8,509 nucleotides of DNA from an uncultured Alistipes sp. (GTDB lineage: Bacteria > Bacteroidota > Bacteroidia > Bacteroidales > Rikenellaceae), in contig CAAGKW010000235.1 of NCBI GenBank assembly GCA_900770585.1, positions 1-8,509 of the forward strand, written 5' to 3'. The notes below the pieces were generated by a model. The model made no database searches. It worked only from the letters and a program-made list of their open reading frames with translations, and had not been told where the DNA came from. Numbering within the stretch: the first letter of the stretch is position 1; the number at the start of each line of letters is the position of its first letter. Positions 1-5,915 of this stretch are shown here, piece after piece. The position numbers and the translations under genes were made by a program.

Positions 1-551
1 ACCTTCTCCATCATCTGACCGATAGCACCATCAGCCAAAATCATTGCGGGATTGCGATACTTGAATGCCAAATCGAAAGCGTCGGCAACAAAATCGTTCA
101 TCTCCTGCACTGAACTTGGAGCCAACACGATCAGGTGGAAGTCACCGTGACCACCGCCCTTACAAGCCTGGAAATAGTCACCCTGCGAAGGCTGGATTGT
201 ACCCAAGCCCGGACCACCACGCTGGCAGTTCACGATCAAGCAGGGGAGCTCGGCACCTGCCAGATAGCTCAAACCCTCGCTCATAAGGCTGATACCGGGA
301 CTCGACGACGATGTCATCACGCGCTTACCCGTTGCAGCAGCACCATATACCATATTAATAGACGCAACCTCAGACTCAGCCTGCAAAACGACCATACCGG
401 TCGATTCCCACGGTTTGAGTTCCATCAAGGTCTCCATCACCTCCGACTGCGGGGTGATAGGGTAGCCGAAGTAGGCATCACAGCCGTAACGAATCGCTGC
501 ATGTGCGATCACCTCGTTACCCTTCATCAATTTAACTTCGTCTTTCTTCAT
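1..551 (-). CDS. vorB: 2-oxoacid:ferredoxin oxidoreductase, VorB-type alpha subunit (3' end outside window)
   Basis: Large subunit of a thiamine-diphosphate 2-oxoacid:ferredoxin oxidoreductase, which oxidatively decarboxylates a 2-oxoacid to the acyl-CoA and passes electrons to ferredoxin in the cytoplasm. The first 183 residues are visible; the rest lies left of base 1. The family signature YPITPQSE is at residues 30-37, followed by the conserved segment around QAESEVA (57-63) and RGGPGLGT (111-118). The ATG at 551 lies four bases after the stop of the ferredoxin gene, so the two are probably translated together. The beta (TPP-binding) and gamma subunits would be expected beyond the left edge. 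The family resemblance is to proteins named VorB (branched-chain 2-oxoacids), but the N-terminal part alone does not separate VOR from 2-oxoglutarate (KOR) enzymes, so the substrate is uncertain. Confidence 0.9.
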   Translation of the reverse strand, partial: MKKDEVKLMKGNEVIAHAAIRYGCDAYFGYPITPQSEVMETLMELKPWESTGMVVLQAESEVASINMVYGAAATGKRVMTSSSSPGISLMSEGLSYLAGAELPCLIVNCQRGGPGLGTIQPSQGDYFQACKGGGHGDFHLIVLAPSSVQEMNDFVADAFDLAFKYRNPAMILADGAIGQMMEK

Positions 552-555
552 AGCT

Positions 556-783
556 CTACTCGAATTTTTGACGATAAACCGTAATACAGCTGTCGGGGCA
601 AATGATCGAACAGCTTGCACAACCCGTACACTTGTCGGGCTGAGCCATCTCGGCATAATTATAACCGCGACTGTTTACCTCGGTAGCCAGACGCAGCACA
701 TCGAACGGACACGATGCAACACAGACCTCGCAGCCCTTGCATCGCTCACGATCGACAATGATTGTTCCTTTAATTTTAGCCAT
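556..783 (-). CDS. Two-[4Fe-4S] ferredoxin subunit of the 2-oxoacid oxidoreductase
   Basis: A 75-residue ferredoxin with two classic cluster-binding motifs: CxxCxxCxxxCP with Cys15, 18, 21 and 25, and a second with Cys52, 55, 58 and 62, also followed by proline. This is the bacterial 2[4Fe-4S] pattern found in the delta (KorD/VorD) subunits of 2-oxoacid:ferredoxin oxidoreductases. No transmembrane segment or signal peptide is visible, so it should be cytoplasmic. It lies 18 bases after the DUF1015 gene and four bases before vorB, which makes it the electron-carrying subunit of that enzyme instead of a free-standing ferredoxin. The start ATG at 783 gives the usual short N-terminus (MAKIKGTI) leading into the first cluster. 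The length is normal for the family. Confidence 0.9.
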   Translation of the reverse strand: MAKIKGTIIVDRERCKGCEVCVASCPFDVLRLATEVNSRGYNYAEMAQPDKCTGCASCSIICPDSCITVYRQKFE

Positions 784-801
784 AGTAGTTTTATCTCTTG
801 T

Positions 802-2040
802 TTAGAACGTGTGGATCACAACACCCGAACGCAATTTCGGTTCGAACCAAGTGGTCTTGGGAGGCATAATATTACCCGTGTCGGCGATGTCGATCAACTG
901 TTTCATCGAAACCGGATAGAGCGCAAAGGCTACCTTCATCTCGCCACTATCAACTCGGCGCTTCAACTCGCCCAAACCGCGGATACCACCAACGAAATCG
1001 ATACGCTTCGAAGTACGCAGGTCATCAATACCCAAAATCTTGTCGAGTACCAAATCCGACAGAACAGTTACGTCGAGCACACCGATCGGATCGTTGTCAT
1101 CGTAGGTACCCTCCTTTGCAGTCAGGCTGTACCACTTACCCTCCAAATACATCGAGAAGTTGTGCAGAGTGTCGGGTTTGTAGATCTCCTCGCCCTTGCA
1201 TTCAACCGTAAACGATTCGTTCAATTTCTCCAATAACTCATCGGGAGTCAGACCATTCAGATCGCGCACCACGCGGTTATAGTCGATGATCGCCAGCTGG
1301 TCATCGGGGAAGGTAACTGCCAAGAAATAGCAATACTCCTCCTCGCCCGTATGGTTCGGATTGGCTTTCATACGCTCCTGACCGACGCGAGCCGCAGCAG
1401 CTGTACGATGATGACCATCAGCTACATACAGAGCAGGGATCGATGCAAAGACCTCGGTAATACGATCATTCACAGCCTTATCCTTCACGGGCCACATATG
1501 GTGACCGAAGCCGTCGGCAGCAACAAAATCGTACTCAGGCTCTTCGTTCTCGACAATCGACTTAACGATAGCGTCGATCTCCTCATTTGCGGGATAAGCG
1601 AAGAATACGGGCTCGATATTTGCGCTCTGGTTATTGACGTGGATCATACGATCCTCCTCCTTATCGGGGCGGGTCAGCTCGTGCTTCTTGATTGCACCCG
1701 ACAGATAATCCTCGAAGTGGCAGCACATTGCCAAACCATACTGCGTACGACCGTCCATCGTCTGAGCATAGATGTAGTAACGCTCCTCGTCGTCCTGCAC
1801 CAGCCAACCCTCCTCGCGCCAACGGCGGAAGTTCTCGACTGCCTTATCATAAACGGGCTGCGAATGCTCGTCAGCAATGGGGTCGAAATCGATCTCGGGT
1901 TTGATGATATGCAACAACGAACGCTCGGTTGCCTCGGCCTTAGCCTCAACCGAGTTCAGAACGTCATAGGGACGCGATGCCACCTCAGCAGCATATTCGC
2001 GCGGCGGACGAACCGCCGCAAACGGTTTAATTTTAACCAT
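802..2040 (-). CDS. DUF1015 family protein, linked to serine biosynthesis genes
   Basis: A 412-residue protein of the DUF1015 family (COG4198), of unproven function. Recognisable family blocks are the N-terminus KIKPF with RPP at 11-13, SRPYDVLN at 22-29, HIIKPEID at 44-51, the charged HELTRPDKEEDR block at 120-131, VADGHHRTAAA at 206-216, and the C-terminal PPKTTWFEPKLRSG at 393-406. There is no signal peptide or membrane segment, so it is probably cytoplasmic. The DGHHR motif recalls ParB-like proteins, including free-serine kinases; that link is inference. I chose the ATG at 2040 because the family starts with MVKIKPF; the frame stays open to an ATG at 2109, but those 23 extra codons lie over a strong RNA hairpin and do not look like protein. 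It follows serC and serA on the same strand, a neighbourhood I recall from other Bacteroidales, which suggests a role in serine or phosphoserine metabolism. Confidence 0.88.
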   Translation of the reverse strand: MVKIKPFAAVRPPREYAAEVASRPYDVLNSVEAKAEATERSLLHIIKPEIDFDPIADEHSQPVYDKAVENFRRWREEGWLVQDDEERYYIYAQTMDGRTQYGLAMCCHFEDYLSGAIKKHELTRPDKEEDRMIHVNNQSANIEPVFFAYPANEEIDAIVKSIVENEEPEYDFVAADGFGHHMWPVKDKAVNDRITEVFASIPALYVADGHHRTAAAARVGQERMKANPNHTGEEEYCYFLAVTFPDDQLAIIDYNRVVRDLNGLTPDELLEKLNESFTVECKGEEIYKPDTLHNFSMYLEGKWYSLTAKEGTYDDNDPIGVLDVTVLSDLVLDKILGIDDLRTSKRIDFVGGIRGLGELKRRVDSGEMKVAFALYPVSMKQLIDIADTGNIMPPKTTWFEPKLRSGVVIHTF

Positions 2041-2061
2041 TGTTGGAAAGTGTTTTAAGGT

Positions 2062-2099
2062 TACGCTGCCGATCGAGCCAAAGCCCAATCGGCAACGTA
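2062..2099 (-). other. Intercistronic RNA hairpin between serA and DUF1015
   Basis: In the minus-strand transcript bases 2099-2088 pair with 2073-2062 over 12 bp, and the pairing continues through 2087-2083 with 2078-2074, giving 17 bp closed by the loop UUUG (2082-2079). Three of the pairs are G-U wobbles (2095 with 2066, 2087 with 2074, 2085 with 2076). On the plus strand these become A-C mismatches, so the structure favours the serA-to-DUF1015 RNA. It begins 13 bases after the serA stop and ends 21 bases before the DUF1015 start, thus nearly fills the gap. It is not followed by a U-run, so it is not a standard intrinsic terminator. A role in mRNA processing, protection of the upstream message, or control of DUF1015 translation is possible. 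Confidence 0.7.
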
Positions 2100-2112
2100 T
2101 ATTGGTCATTTG

Positions 2113-3042
2113 TTATTTGTTTACCTGGAACTGCACATCGCCATTCTCGAAGAAACCGACAATCTGCGTCGCTGCCGCAACTGCTGCGTTGATATTCGCC
2201 TCAGCCGTTTCGGCACCCATCTTCTTGGGGGTAGCAAATACACGGTTGCCAAATTTCTCCTTCATCTCCTCGATACGAACGGGAGCGATATCGGTTACAT
2301 ACTTCAAGTCCGAACGCTCCTCGAAGGCACGAATCAGACCCTCCTCATCAACCAACTCCTTGCGAGCCGTATTTACCAAAATACCACCAGCCGGCATCAG
2401 TTTAATGAGATCGTAGCCAATCATACCCTTAGTGTCAGCCGTAGCGGGCATATGCAACGAAACGAAGTTGCTCTCCGAGAACATCTGTTCGAGCGAATCG
2501 TCACGACGCAAATGCTTGGCATACAGTCGTACTTTATTGGGATTAGGGCGTGAATAGACGTGAACATACATACCGAAGCCATCAGCTACGTCGGCCACAA
2601 TGCGACCAATCGCACCATAAGCAACGATACCCAGACGCTTGCCACGCAACTCCATACCCGTACCGGGATTGAATCCGTTACGTGCCATAAAGACCATCAT
2701 TGCGATTGTCAATTCAGCCACCGCATTAGCATTCTGACCAGGGGTGTTCATAACAACCACGCCACGCTCGGTCGCAGCCTCCAAATCAACATTGTCATAA
2801 CCTGCACCGGCACGAACCACAATCTTCAAATTGGGAGCAGCCGCCAACACCTCAGCCGTAACTTTATCGCTACGGATAATCAGTGCATCGACATCAGCAA
2901 CTGCCTCCAAGAGCTGAGCCTTGTCGGTATATTTTTCGAGCATTTTCAATTCGTAGCCGGCCTTCTCGATCACCTCACGAATGCCATCTACTGCCTTTTT
3001 GGCGAACGGCTTTTCGGTCGCCACCAAAACTTTCTTTGCCAT
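2113..3042 (-). CDS. serA: D-3-phosphoglycerate dehydrogenase, short form without ACT domain
   Basis: Oxidises 3-phosphoglycerate to 3-phosphohydroxypyruvate with NAD+, the first step of serine synthesis. The 309-residue protein has the two-domain layout of D-2-hydroxyacid dehydrogenases: an N-terminal substrate domain with RAGAGYDNVDL (77-87), the dinucleotide-binding turn AYGAIGR (141-147), and NTARKE (224-229) with the catalytic Arg227. The usual TPH motif with the catalytic histidine reads TPKKMGAE here (271-278), so Lys273 replaces it; as I recall, Bacteroides SerA proteins share this. The protein stops before any ACT domain, so serine feedback through that domain is absent. I chose the ATG at 3042 (MAKKVLVATEKPFAKKA), which matches the family start; the open frame runs back to 3129 with 29 unlikely residues. 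It follows serC by 111 bases and precedes DUF1015. Confidence 0.93.
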   Translation of the reverse strand: MAKKVLVATEKPFAKKAVDGIREVIEKAGYELKMLEKYTDKAQLLEAVADVDALIIRSDKVTAEVLAAAPNLKIVVRAGAGYDNVDLEAATERGVVVMNTPGQNANAVAELTIAMMVFMARNGFNPGTGMELRGKRLGIVAYGAIGRIVADVADGFGMYVHVYSRPNPNKVRLYAKHLRRDDSLEQMFSESNFVSLHMPATADTKGMIGYDLIKLMPAGGILVNTARKELVDEEGLIRAFEERSDLKYVTDIAPVRIEEMKEKFGNRVFATPKKMGAETAEANINAAVAAATQIVGFFENGDVQFQVNK

Positions 3043-3097
3043 ATTCAGTGAATAGTAATAGGTAATCGGAAGAGCCTCTTGTGTAACACTCTTTTTG

Positions 3098-3111
3098 GCA
3101 AACGTATTTGC
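3098..3111 (-). promoter_or_regulatory. Interrupted palindrome with possible internal -7 box before serA
   Basis: The space between serC and serA (3043-3153) contains the interrupted palindrome GCAAA-CGTA-TTTGC. Read on the minus strand it includes TACGTTTG (3106-3099), an exact match to the Bacteroidetes -7 pattern TAnnTTTG, which would start a transcript about 50 bases before serA. I found no convincing -33 TTG at the right distance. Nearby lie two more small palindromes, AAGAGCCTCTT (3070-3080) and GTGTAACAC (3081-3089). The site could be a weak internal promoter, an operator, or chance. Confidence 0.3.
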
Positions 3112-3153
3112 ACTCCATTCGTATCCCATAGTTGAGCCCTTCCCGTCGTTAAT

Positions 3154-4227
3154 TTATTTTACATGTAACTTCTCGAACTCCTGCATTGTTGCGACCAAAG
3201 CCTCGACGCTCTCCTTAGGCAGTGCATTGTAGCACGATGCGCGGAAACCACCAACCAAGCGATGACCCTTAATGCCGACCATACCGCGAGCCTTAGCGAA
3301 CTCCATAAATTCGGGAGCCAATGCCTCATATTCGGGATTCATCACGAAGCAGATGTTCATCAACGAACGGTCCTCCTTTTCGGCCGTACCGCGGAACATC
3401 GGGTTGCGATCGATCTCGGCATAGAGCAGATCAGCCTTCTCCTTATTGCGACGATAGATCTCCTCAACACCACCGATGCTCTTGATCCACTTCAAAGTCT
3501 CGCGGATTACATATACGGGGAATACGGGAGGAGTGTTATACATCGAATTGTTGTTCATATGACTACGATAATCGACCATAGCAGGCAGTGCGCGCGACAC
3601 CTTACCTACGATATCCTCACGGATAATTGCAAAGGTAGCACCAGCAGGGCCGAGATTCTTCTGGGCACCACCATAGATCATTGCATACTTGGTAACATCA
3701 ACCGGACGACTCAAAATATCCGAGCTCATATCGGCAATCAGATTAACGGGGCAGTCGATATCGGCATGATACTCCGTACCGTAGATCGTATTGTTGGTGG
3801 TAATGTGCAGATAATCCAGATCAGTGGGAATCTCAACATTCTTGGGGATGTAGGTAAAATTGCGATCCTCCGACGATGCCAGCACCGCAACCTCACCAAA
3901 ATTCTTAGCCTCCTTGATAGCCTTCTTCGACCAAACGCCCGTATTGATATAGCCAGCCTTTGTTTCGAGCAGGTTGTAGGGGATATGGAAGAACTGGGTC
4001 GATGCGCCACCGCCGACAAAAATTACCTTATAATTTTCAGGAATATTCATCAATTCACGGAACAACGCAACTGCGTCATCCATCACAGCATCGAACTCTT
4101 TGCTACGGTGTGAGATTTCGAGAATAGACAGTCCCAGACCATCAAAATCGAGAACGGCAGCTGCCGCCTTTTCGATCACTTCACGAGGCAGGATCGAGGG
4201 TCCTGCGTTGAAATTGTGCTTTTTCAT
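3154..4227 (-). CDS. serC: Phosphoserine aminotransferase
   Basis: A pyridoxal-phosphate aminotransferase that makes O-phosphoserine and 2-oxoglutarate from 3-phosphohydroxypyruvate and glutamate; the family can also serve pyridoxine synthesis. The 357 residues are the normal length. Visible family marks are the N-terminus [10 protein letters not shown] (5-14), GGGASTQF (72-79), the cofactor region around [10 protein letters not shown] (188-197) with Lys190 as the expected Schiff-base lysine, the [13 protein letters not shown] stretch (222-234) and the C-terminal [15 protein letters not shown] (321-335). The start ATG at 4227 fits the family exactly. It is the first gene of the minus-strand set, behind a predicted promoter at 4330-4360 and a leader of about 96-99 bases that contains a hairpin and a direct repeat. 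With serA next, it makes phosphoserine; no phosphoserine phosphatase is recognisable in the window. Confidence 0.96.
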   Translation of the reverse strand: MKKHNFNAGPSILPREVIEKAAAAVLDFDGLGLSILEISHRSKEFDAVMDDAVALFRELMNIPENYKVIFVGGGASTQFFHIPYNLLETKAGYINTGVWSKKAIKEAKNFGEVAVLASSEDRNFTYIPKNVEIPTDLDYLHITTNNTIYGTEYHADIDCPVNLIADMSSDILSRPVDVTKYAMIYGGAQKNLGPAGATFAIIREDIVGKVSRALPAMVDYRSHMNNNSMYNTPPVFPVYVIRETLKWIKSIGGVEEIYRRNKEKADLLYAEIDRNPMFRGTAEKEDRSLMNICFVMNPEYEALAPEFMEFAKARGMVGIKGHRLVGGFRASCYNALPKESVEALVATMQEFEKLHVK

Positions 4228-4245
4228 AACGTTCTTTTAAGGTTT

Positions 4246-4266
4246 TTTAGTATTTCATTTAGTATT
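4246..4266 (-). repeat. Two 9-bp direct repeats in the serC leader
   Basis: Plus-strand TTTAGTATT occurs at 4246-4254 and again at 4258-4266, with three bases between them (12-base spacing). In the serC leader RNA this reads as two copies of AAUACUAAA. The repeats lie 20-40 bases before the serC start. They could be a site for a DNA- or RNA-binding regulator, but the sequence is A+T-rich and chance is possible. Confidence 0.4.
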
Positions 4267-4284
4267 GTTCGATTATTTCGCACG

Positions 4285-4326
4285 GTCGCTTTCAAACTGT
4301 AAGCAGAAGTTTTCTTCCGCAGCGAC
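4285..4326 (-). promoter_or_regulatory. 5'-terminal leader hairpin of the serC mRNA
   Basis: In minus-strand RNA, GUCGCU (4326-4321) and the adjoining GCGGAAG (4320-4314) form one arm of 13 bases. After an AAAA loop, CUUCUGC (4309-4303) pairs with the inner seven, then 12 bases bulge out, and AGCGAC (4290-4285) pairs with the outer six. One inner pair is G-U and would be a mismatch in the other strand. The stem begins 3-4 bases after the predicted -7 box, so it would be at or next to the 5' end of the transcript. An alternative DNA-level inverted repeat, GTAAG (4299-4303) with CTTAC (4326-4330), reaches into the -7 box. Either an mRNA-stabilising cap or a regulatory leader would fit. Confidence 0.55.
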
Positions 4327-4329
4327 TTA

Positions 4330-4360
4330 CAAATATAGAAATTTATTTCCGATCTCGCAA
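4330..4360 (-). promoter_or_regulatory. Bacteroidetes-type promoter for serC-serA-DUF1015-ferredoxin-vorB
   Basis: Read on the minus strand, TTG (4360-4358), a 20-base spacer, and TATATTTG (4337-4330) match the Bacteroides primary-sigma consensus of TTG, 19-21 bases, TAnnTTTG exactly. The expected start of transcription is about 4323-4326, which leaves a leader of roughly 96-99 bases before serC. The neighbouring DNA (4338-4413) is A+T-rich and separates this promoter from the divergent one for yicC. Confidence 0.7.
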
Positions 4361-4413
4361 CAACATTCTCAACTTTTTTATCACAAATACGGTCTTTTAT
4401 GAGATTTTTAACG

Positions 4414-4421
4414 TACCTTTG
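4414..4421 (+). promoter_or_regulatory. Bacteroidetes-type -7 box for the yicC-gmk-nadD-ddl operon
   Basis: TACCTTTG is an exact match to TAnnTTTG. Transcription should start around 4425-4428, giving a short A-rich leader of about 20 bases before the yicC start, a common arrangement in Bacteroidota that lack strong Shine-Dalgarno pairing. I see no clear TTG at the -33 position. With the serC promoter it forms a divergent control region of 220 bases. Confidence 0.6.
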
Positions 4422-4447
4422 CAAAAAGAAAAACACAAACTCGGATT

Positions 4448-5329
4448 ATGATCAAATCGATGACCGGATATGGCAAGGCCGAATCCGCTACTCAAAACAA
4501 GAAAATATCGGTCGAAATTCGATCGCTCAACAGCAAGCAGCTCGACCTGAGCATTAAGCTCCCGGCAATCTATCGCCCGTTCGAATATGAGATTCGAAAC
4601 AAGATTGCACAAACCGTCAAGCGCGGTAAAGTCGACGTTTACATCAACACCGAAACGACCGTTGACGAAGGCTCGGTGAAGATCAATGGCGAGCTGTTCA
4701 AGATTCATTACAATGCCCTCAAAGCCATTTGCGCCGATAACAACATCAGCTCATCTGCCGAGATTGACGCAACTCTGATCCAATCGGTTATGCGTCTGCC
4801 CGACGTAGTAGCCACCGACAGCAACGACATCAGTGAAGATGAGCAGAAAGCTCTGATGGAGGCCGTAACAGCAGCCACAGCGCAGCACGATGCCTTCCGT
4901 ACTCAGGAGGGCGCGATTTTGATCGCCGATCTGTTGCACCGCGTCGATAAGATCGAGACTCTCAAAGAGGCTGTTACCCCCTTCGAGAAGGCTCGAGTCG
5001 AGGCTATTCGCACCAAGATCCACGAAGCAATCGAACAGCTGAAAGTCGAGGTTGACAACAACCGCTTGGAGCAGGAGATGATATTCTATATCGAGAAGCT
5101 CGACGTGACCGAGGAGAAGGTCCGCCTGACCAATCACTGCAAATATTTCCGTGAGGTGGCCGCAGGCGAGGAAGCTCCGGGTCGCAAACTCGGTTTCATT
5201 GCACAGGAGATGGGACGCGAGATCAATACCCTCGGTTCGAAATCGAACGACAGCCAGATGCAGCGTCTGGTCGTGCAGATGAAGGACGAGTTGGAGAAGA
5301 TCAAAGAACAAGTATTAAACCTGCTCTAA
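4448..5329 (+). CDS. yicC: YicC family endoribonuclease
   Basis: A 293-residue member of the YicC/YloC family. Members have been reported to act as endoribonucleases, including in E. coli; the role here is inferred from the family. The N-terminal domain opens with the diagnostic IKSMTGYGKAE (2-12), then RSLNSKQLDL (25-34) and KRGKVDV (58-64). The C-terminal DUF1732 domain has EGAILIADL (154-162), FYIEKLDVTEE (213-223), RLTNHCKYFREV (226-237) and the family's best signature, which runs from GRKLGF (245-250) through EINTLGSK (258-265). The length is typical and no catalytic segment seems missing. It is first in the plus-strand operon and lies 13 bases before gmk, a yicC-gmk pairing widespread in bacteria. 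The start ATG at 4448 is fixed by the family N-terminus and by the promoter just upstream. Confidence 0.95.
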   Translation: MIKSMTGYGKAESATQNKKISVEIRSLNSKQLDLSIKLPAIYRPFEYEIRNKIAQTVKRGKVDVYINTETTVDEGSVKINGELFKIHYNALKAICADNNISSSAEIDATLIQSVMRLPDVVATDSNDISEDEQKALMEAVTAATAQHDAFRTQEGAILIADLLHRVDKIETLKEAVTPFEKARVEAIRTKIHEAIEQLKVEVDNNRLEQEMIFYIEKLDVTEEKVRLTNHCKYFREVAAGEEAPGRKLGFIAQEMGREINTLGSKSNDSQMQRLVVQMKDELEKIKEQVLNLL

Positions 5330-5342
5330 ATCAAACGCAACA

Positions 5343-5903
5343 ATGGGTAAACTTTTGATATTTTCGGCTCCGAGTGGTTCGGGCAAAACAACTATCGTAC
5401 GCCGTCTGCTCGAACAATTCTCGAATCTTGAATTTTCGATCTCGGCAACAAGTCGCGCTCCGCGTGGCGTCGAGAAGAATGGGGTAGACTACTACTTCCT
5501 CTCGGCTGAGAAGTTTGCCGAGGCTGTTGCAGCCGACAAGTTCGTTGAGTGGGAGGAGGTCTACAAAGGCACCTGCTACGGCACACTGCGCAGCGAGATG
5601 GAACGCATTTGGAGCAAAGGCAACGTCATTTTGTTCGATGTCGATGTTATGGGCGGTATTCGCCTGAAAGAGATCTTCGGCGAAGACGCGATGTCGATCT
5701 TCGTTATGCCGCCTTCGATCGAAGAGTTGCGTCGTCGTTTGGAGGGTCGCGGAACGGACGCTCCTGAGGTGATCGAAAAGCGAATTGCAAAGGCTTCGTT
5801 CGAGTTGACCAAAGCCCCCGAATTCGACAAGCAGGTCGTAAACGATGACCTCGAAGTGGCTGTTGCCGAAGTTGCCGAGATTGTTAAGAACTTTATCGCA
5901 TAA
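5343..5903 (+). CDS. gmk: Guanylate kinase
   Basis: Phosphorylates GMP (and dGMP) to GDP with ATP in the cytoplasm, an essential step of purine nucleotide supply. The 186 residues hold a P-loop APSGSGKT (9-16) and the complete guanylate kinase signature from Thr36 to Phe52 (TSR, then Arg41, Glu44, Gly47, Tyr50 and Phe52), which binds GMP. EVYKGTCYGT (72-81) and the lid segment with arginines near 124-136 are also in place. The length is normal for a bacterial enzyme. The start ATG at 5343 gives MGKLLIFSAPSG, where the first beta strand runs straight into the P-loop. It lies 13 bases after yicC and 12 bases before nadD, so it is part of the same operon. Confidence 0.97.
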   Translation: MGKLLIFSAPSGSGKTTIVRRLLEQFSNLEFSISATSRAPRGVEKNGVDYYFLSAEKFAEAVAADKFVEWEEVYKGTCYGTLRSEMERIWSKGNVILFDVDVMGGIRLKEIFGEDAMSIFVMPPSIEELRRRLEGRGTDAPEVIEKRIAKASFELTKAPEFDKQVVNDDLEVAVAEVAEIVKNFIA

Positions 5904-5915
5904 GCACCTGAGGTA

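Noticed and set aside
568..2058. Long plus-strand open frames opposite the ferredoxin and DUF1015 genes
   Set aside because: Both lie over genes with clear family signatures on the minus strand, and neither translation shows a recognisable domain.
2062..2099. The hairpin as a Rho-independent terminator
   Set aside because: The bases after the stem are ACCUUAAAACACUUUCC, with no U-run, and the next gene belongs to the same strand and context.
2041..2109. N-terminal extension of the DUF1015 protein from an ATG at 2109
   Set aside because: Family members start at MVKIKPF. The 23 extra codons coincide with a strong RNA hairpin, and they give no plausible domain or signal peptide.
3043..3129. 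N-terminal extension of SerA from an ATG at 3129
   Set aside because: The 29 added residues precede the standard start and do not resemble a targeting signal or any SerA N-terminus.
3262..4113. Long open frame (283 codons) on the plus strand opposite serC
   Set aside because: It is antisense to a fully recognisable aminotransferase, and its translation has no family motif. Long antisense frames are expected with this codon use.
4751..5311. Minus-strand open frame of 186 codons opposite yicC
   Set aside because: It is antisense to a complete YicC protein and shows no motif, promoter or start context.
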